Source: Pseudomonadota bacterium (GTDB lineage: Bacteria > Pseudomonadota > Gammaproteobacteria > UBA5335). Taken from it: a stretch of 11,081 nucleotides of DNA. The DNA lies in NCBI GenBank assembly GCA_021783685.1, contig JAJXTQ010000033.1, positions 1-11,081 of the forward strand, in the 5' to 3' direction. Numbering within the stretch: the stretch's first letter is position 1; each line of letters begins with the position of its first letter. The notes under the pieces were generated by a model that saw only the letters and a list, made by a program, of their open reading frames with translations, did no database searches and was not told where the DNA came from. A program made the position numbers and the translations under genes. Below, piece after piece: positions 8,205-11,081 of this stretch.

Positions 8205-8597
8205 ATGAAACGTTTTCGCACCCTGTTGACGCTTTCCGCTCTGGCCCTGCTGCCCATCGCCGCTCAGGCGGAAATGAAGACCATGAACCTCGACGAACTG
8301 GCCGCGATCGAAGGCCAGGCCGGCAAATACTCGCTCAGCGCAGGCAGCATCAGTCTCTTCACCTTCGATACCGCCGTCCTCGCCGCGACGCCGGCCGGCC
8401 CCGTCTACCAGGCCGTGAACACCCGCAAGCCGGGGCTGGTCCCGGGCGTCCGCGACAAAGGCCTGACGGTCGTCAACGGCGTCGTTCTGACGCCTGTGAA
8501 TGCGGCGGTCCGCACCACGCTGGTCACCTCCATCCCCATCTTCGGCAGCGCCGTCGCGGATCTGGTGACCCCCATCGGCGTCGGTTTCACCCCCTGA
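8205..8597 (+). CDS. Small exported protein with an ELAAIEGQAG motif, function unknown
   Basis: 130 residues, not assigned to a named family with confidence. The ATG at 8205 has a strong GGGGAGA site (8191-8197). Residues 1-22 are a textbook Sec signal peptide (MKRFRTLLTLSALALLPIAAQA) cut before Glu23, leaving about 108 residues with no cysteine. Right after the cut comes MNLDELAAIEGQAG (27-40). This recalls the short ELxxVxGQxG motif that I remember at the mature N-terminus of some secreted proteobacterial proteins (FilA/DUF6160-like), and more loosely bacteriocin leader motifs. The rest is rich in Val, Thr, Ala, Gly and Pro, suggesting beta structure, and ends PIGVGFTP. Its own promoter and terminator make it monocistronic, and probably well expressed given the perfect -10 and strong ribosome site. 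Periplasmic or surface location is inferred. Confidence 0.82.
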   Translation: MKRFRTLLTLSALALLPIAAQAEMKTMNLDELAAIEGQAGKYSLSAGSISLFTFDTAVLAATPAGPVYQAVNTRKPGLVPGVRDKGLTVVNGVVLTPVNAAVRTTLVTSIPIFGSAVADLVTPIGVGFTP

Positions 8598-8629
8598 GCC
8601 AACCACCGCGATCGCCTGTTGACTCCATT

Positions 8630-8660
8630 GGGCCTTCCTCCGCGAAGGCCCTTTTCTTTT
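8630..8660 (+). terminator. Intrinsic terminator after the small exported protein gene
   Basis: GGGCCTTC (8630-8637) pairs perfectly with GAAGGCCC (8644-8651) across a 6-base loop, followed directly by TTTTCTTTT (8652-8660). It lies 33 bases after the stop codon and would end the transcript of the 8205-8597 gene. The reverse direction lacks a U-tract. Confidence 0.92.
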
Positions 8661-8716
8661 CCGGGCGCTTCGGACTCGCCCGATCCTCCGGGCGAGGAGC
8701 GTGCTCGACATGCGTC

Positions 8717-8745
8717 TTGATCCCACCGCAGGGCCGGCATAAAGT
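8717..8745 (+). promoter_or_regulatory. Candidate promoter for the methyltransferase-kinase-SH3 operon
   Basis: TTGATC at 8717-8722 and TAAAGT at 8740-8745 are separated by exactly 17 bases and resemble sigma-70 boxes, four of six matches each. The preceding terminator means this operon needs its own promoter, and this is the best candidate in the 121-base gap. The first gene begins about 36 bases after the -10 box. Confidence 0.4.
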
Positions 8746-8781
8746 GGCGCCGACGCTGGACGTCGCCGTTTCGGGAGCATC

Positions 8782-9351
8782 ATGTCGACCAAGGCCCTGC
8801 ACCTACGCCACAACCTCAGCCATCGCCGCGACAAGTACCGGCAGTTCCTCGGCATCGCCTTGATTGCGCTGTTGTGCGTGACAGGTCAGCCGTCGAGCCG
8901 CATCCTGTTCGCGCTCGCTGCGGCATTGATCGTGGCCGGCATCGCCATCCGGCTCTGGGCCTCCGGCCATATCAGGAAGGACCAGGAACTGGCGCAGGAC
9001 GGTCCCTACGCGCTGGTCCGCCATCCGCTCTACGTGGGCAACCTGACCCTCCTGCTGGGTTACTGCCTCGCCAGCGGCCTGTGGTGGTCTTTCCCCTTGG
9101 CCGTTGCCGTCGTCTGGGGCTTCTACCCCCCGGCGATCCGGCGTGAGGATGCCAAGCTGGAGCGGCTGTTCCAGGAGCGGTGGCGGAACTGGGCCGGCAG
9201 CACCCATGCATTGCGGCCCCGCTTCGATCGGCTGGGGCAGGCTTTCGGCGGCAGCTGGTCGTTGACACAGAGTCTGCGTGCCAATGGCGAACCGGTGATC
9301 GCCGCCTTCCTGGCATGGGGTCTCTGGGCGCTGTTCCAACGGCTGGGGTGA
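8782..9351 (+). CDS. Integral-membrane methyltransferase, isoprenylcysteine carboxyl methyltransferase/PEMT-like family
   Basis: 189-residue membrane protein of the ICMT/phospholipid-methyltransferase fold, which uses SAM to methylate small or lipid-linked substrates at the membrane. The family signature GPYALVRHPLYVGN is at 74-87, preceded by WASGHIRKDQEL at 59-70. The C-terminal LERLFQERWRNW segment (126-137) is the usual acidic/aromatic SAM-side helix. Membrane segments are likely at about 21-35, 40-60, 88-117 (a hairpin) and 171-187. The ATG at 8782 has GGGAG four to five bases upstream. Bacterial members rarely have known substrates, so no reaction can be named. It is first in an operon and overlaps the kinase gene by 4 bases (GTGA). 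Confidence 0.86.
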   Translation: MSTKALHLRHNLSHRRDKYRQFLGIALIALLCVTGQPSSRILFALAAALIVAGIAIRLWASGHIRKDQELAQDGPYALVRHPLYVGNLTLLLGYCLASGLWWSFPLAVAVVWGFYPPAIRREDAKLERLFQERWRNWAGSTHALRPRFDRLGQAFGGSWSLTQSLRANGEPVIAAFLAWGLWALFQRLG

Positions 9352-10067
9352 ACTTGGCGCCGTCGACCCCGGCACCGCCGGCCCCCGACCCGCTCGCCGT
9401 CACCCGCTTCGTGCAGGCACAGGTCCGCGCCGGTGGTGCGCCGCTGAGCCGCGGCACCCAATCCCGGGTCTACCTCTACCAGGATCAGAGTGGCCGCTAC
9501 GTCATCAAGACCCCTCGGGACGGTCTCGTGGGCGCATGCATCGGACGCTGGATGATGCTCCGCGAATGGCGCATCTATCAAAGGCTGGAAGGCTTGGCCG
9601 GCGTTCCCCGCTGCCACGGCCTGATCGACGGCCGGTATTTGCTGCTGGATTTCGTCGACGGCGAAACCTTCCGCAGTGCCCAGCATCGCTTGACCGCAGA
9701 CGATCCGTTCTTCGATCGACTCGGGCGGCTGATCGCGGCGCTGCACGCGCGCGGCGTGGCCCACACCGATCTCAAGCGCAAGGACAATCTGCTGGTGCTG
9801 GCCGACGGGACGCCGTGCCTGATCGATTTCGGCGCCGCCATGCAGCGCCGGCAGGGACCACTCTCGCGCACCCTTTTCCTGATGGGGCGGCAGTTCGATC
9901 GCAATGCCTGGATCAAGCTCAAATACAATGGCTACCGCGGTGTCTCCCCGGATGACCTGCATCACCTGCGCCGCTTGCCCATCGAGCGTGTATCGCACTG
10001 GATCAAACGGCGGCTGCGCCATCTGCGCCGGGCCGCCATGAAACACCGGGGATCCGATCAGCCATGA
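9348..10067 (+). CDS. Atypical protein-kinase-fold protein (lipopolysaccharide-kinase/RIO-like)
   Basis: 239 residues from the GTG at 9348, which overlaps the previous stop as GTGA. An ATG at 9180 would bury the start deep in the methyltransferase gene. The kinase core is clear: glycine-rich loop RGTQSRVYLY (about 35-44); ATP lysine in YVIKTPR (Lys54); helix-C glutamate in LREWRIY (Glu73); hinge-like LLLDFVDGETF (98-108); catalytic loop HTDLKRKDNLL with Asp141 and Asn147; and metal-binding IDFGAA with Asp160. The Asp-to-Asn spacing is six residues, one more than in HRDLKPEN kinases. There is no eukaryote-like C-lobe beyond about 70 residues after DFG, only a basic tail. All catalytic residues are kept, so it is probably active, but on protein, sugar or lipid is unknown. 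The LPS kinase (WaaP/KdkA) group is the nearest comparison I can make. Confidence 0.82.
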   Translation: MNLAPSTPAPPAPDPLAVTRFVQAQVRAGGAPLSRGTQSRVYLYQDQSGRYVIKTPRDGLVGACIGRWMMLREWRIYQRLEGLAGVPRCHGLIDGRYLLLDFVDGETFRSAQHRLTADDPFFDRLGRLIAALHARGVAHTDLKRKDNLLVLADGTPCLIDFGAAMQRRQGPLSRTLFLMGRQFDRNAWIKLKYNGYRGVSPDDLHHLRRLPIERVSHWIKRRLRHLRRAAMKHRGSDQP

Positions 10068-10756
10068 GCGTGCCACATCGCCTCCCGAACCCGATCCGCC
10101 GGATCGCCTGGCTCGCGTTCGCGGGATGGATCGTCACGGGCGCGCCGGCTCAAGCCGCCCAGAGCCTGTTCATCAGTGATCAACTGAGCGTCGAATTGCG
10201 ACAACAGCCCGGCGACGGCAAGCCGGTGACCGGCCAGATCGCCGCCGGCACGCCGGTGGAAACGGTCACCACCGCCCCGGGCGGCTGGACTCAGGTCCGC
10301 ACGCGTGCCGGCCAGATCGGGTGGCTGCGCAGCAGTCAACTCATGAATCTGCCGCCGGTTCGCCCGCGCATGGACCAGGCCAGCCGGGAATTCGCCGAAC
10401 TGCGCGAACAAAACCAGCAGCTGCGCAATCAAGCCGAAGCGCTGGAAGCCGCCTCGTTGCAGAACGCGCCCGAACTGGAACGACTGCGCGCGGAGACGCA
10501 GCATTTGCGGGACTCGCTCAAGCTCTCCCAGGATGGCTTGCACATGGCCGAAACCAACCAGAAGTTGCGCGAGGAGGTCGCCAGCCTGCGCCTCCAGATT
10601 CAGGCGCTGGAACAGCAAACCGAACGGCTGACGGACCGCAGCCGTCGCGACAGCTTCCTCGCCGGGGCGCTGGTGATGATCATCGGCACGCTCGCGGGTC
10701 TCGGCCTGCCCCGGCTGTTCGGTCTGAAACGGGCCAAGCGGTGGGATCGCTGGTAG
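10064..10756 (+). CDS. SH3 domain, coiled-coil and C-terminal membrane-anchor protein (YgiM/TIGR04211 type)
   Basis: 230 residues. Order: signal peptide about 11-32 (cut near APAQA or AQAA); bacterial SH3 domain about 33-96, with FISDQLSVELRQQPGDG at its start and GWTQVRTRAGQIGWLRSSQL at its end; a long Gln/Glu/Leu-rich coiled coil about 104-195; membrane helix about 198-219; and a short basic cytoplasmic tail KRAKRWDRW. This is the architecture of YgiM, whose role is not settled; the SH3 domain is expected in the periplasm, probably near peptidoglycan. The ATG at 10064 overlaps the kinase stop (ATGA), so translation is probably coupled. The gene stops at 10756, one base before the thiC stop on the other strand. 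Confidence 0.9.
   Translation: MSVPHRLPNPIRRIAWLAFAGWIVTGAPAQAAQSLFISDQLSVELRQQPGDGKPVTGQIAAGTPVETVTTAPGGWTQVRTRAGQIGWLRSSQLMNLPPVRPRMDQASREFAELREQNQQLRNQAEALEAASLQNAPELERLRAETQHLRDSLKLSQDGLHMAETNQKLREEVASLRLQIQALEQQTERLTDRSRRDSFLAGALVMIIGTLAGLGLPRLFGLKRAKRWDRW

Positions 10757-11081
<325 letters not shown>

Noticed and set aside
9180..9347. 56-residue N-terminal extension of the kinase from an upstream ATG
   Set aside because: It lies wholly inside the methyltransferase gene in another frame, has no hydrophobic or conserved character, and the GTGA overlap at 9348 is the normal arrangement in this window.
9123..10076. 317-residue minus-strand open frame opposite the kinase
   Set aside because: Shadow of the kinase gene; the kinase motifs on the plus strand are unambiguous.

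Overview
The window is about two-thirds G+C. It reads as ordinary chromosomal DNA of a gammaproteobacterium. The evidence for that is the prmB-aroC pair, a proteobacterial phosphatidylserine decarboxylase, an SH3/coiled-coil/membrane-anchor protein of the YgiM type, and thiC. The genus cannot be fixed by eye. Genes are tightly packed, with stop/start overlaps at most junctions. I see no tRNA, rRNA, insertion sequence, CRISPR array or phage gene.

Layout. On the minus strand, 1-3628 holds a tripartite heavy-metal efflux operon. It is read right to left as outer-membrane factor, periplasmic adaptor and HME-type RND pump, and the pump runs off the left edge after 427 residues. Upstream of it on the same strand, 3748-6966 holds prmB (ribosomal protein L3 methyltransferase), aroC (chorismate synthase) and a LacY/HcaT-like MFS transporter, joined by a 4-base gap and a stop/start overlap. 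Divergent from prmB, on the plus strand, lies psd (7143-8021), with an in-frame hydrophobic extension reaching back to 7026.

The next plus-strand unit (8088-8660) is a self-contained single gene. It has a perfect TATAAT -10 box, a strong ribosome binding site, a 130-residue exported protein that I cannot assign with confidence, and a clean intrinsic terminator. Then comes a three-gene plus-strand operon (8782-10756): an ICMT/PEMT-type membrane methyltransferase, an atypical protein-kinase-fold protein, and the SH3/coiled-coil/anchor protein, each overlapping the next by 4 bases. It ends exactly against the convergent 3' end of thiC (minus strand, cut by the right edge).

Working together: the efflux genes would build a metal-exporting channel across both membranes. 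A pump residue pattern (Ala396/Asp402/Glu409) is closer to Cu/Ag pumps than to Zn/Co/Cd pumps. prmB, aroC, psd and thiC are housekeeping genes for translation, aromatic amino acids, phosphatidylethanolamine and thiamine. The least explained parts are the exported 130-residue protein, with an ELAAIEGQAG motif just after its signal peptide, and the coupled methyltransferase-kinase-SH3 operon, which looks like an envelope-associated module of unknown purpose.
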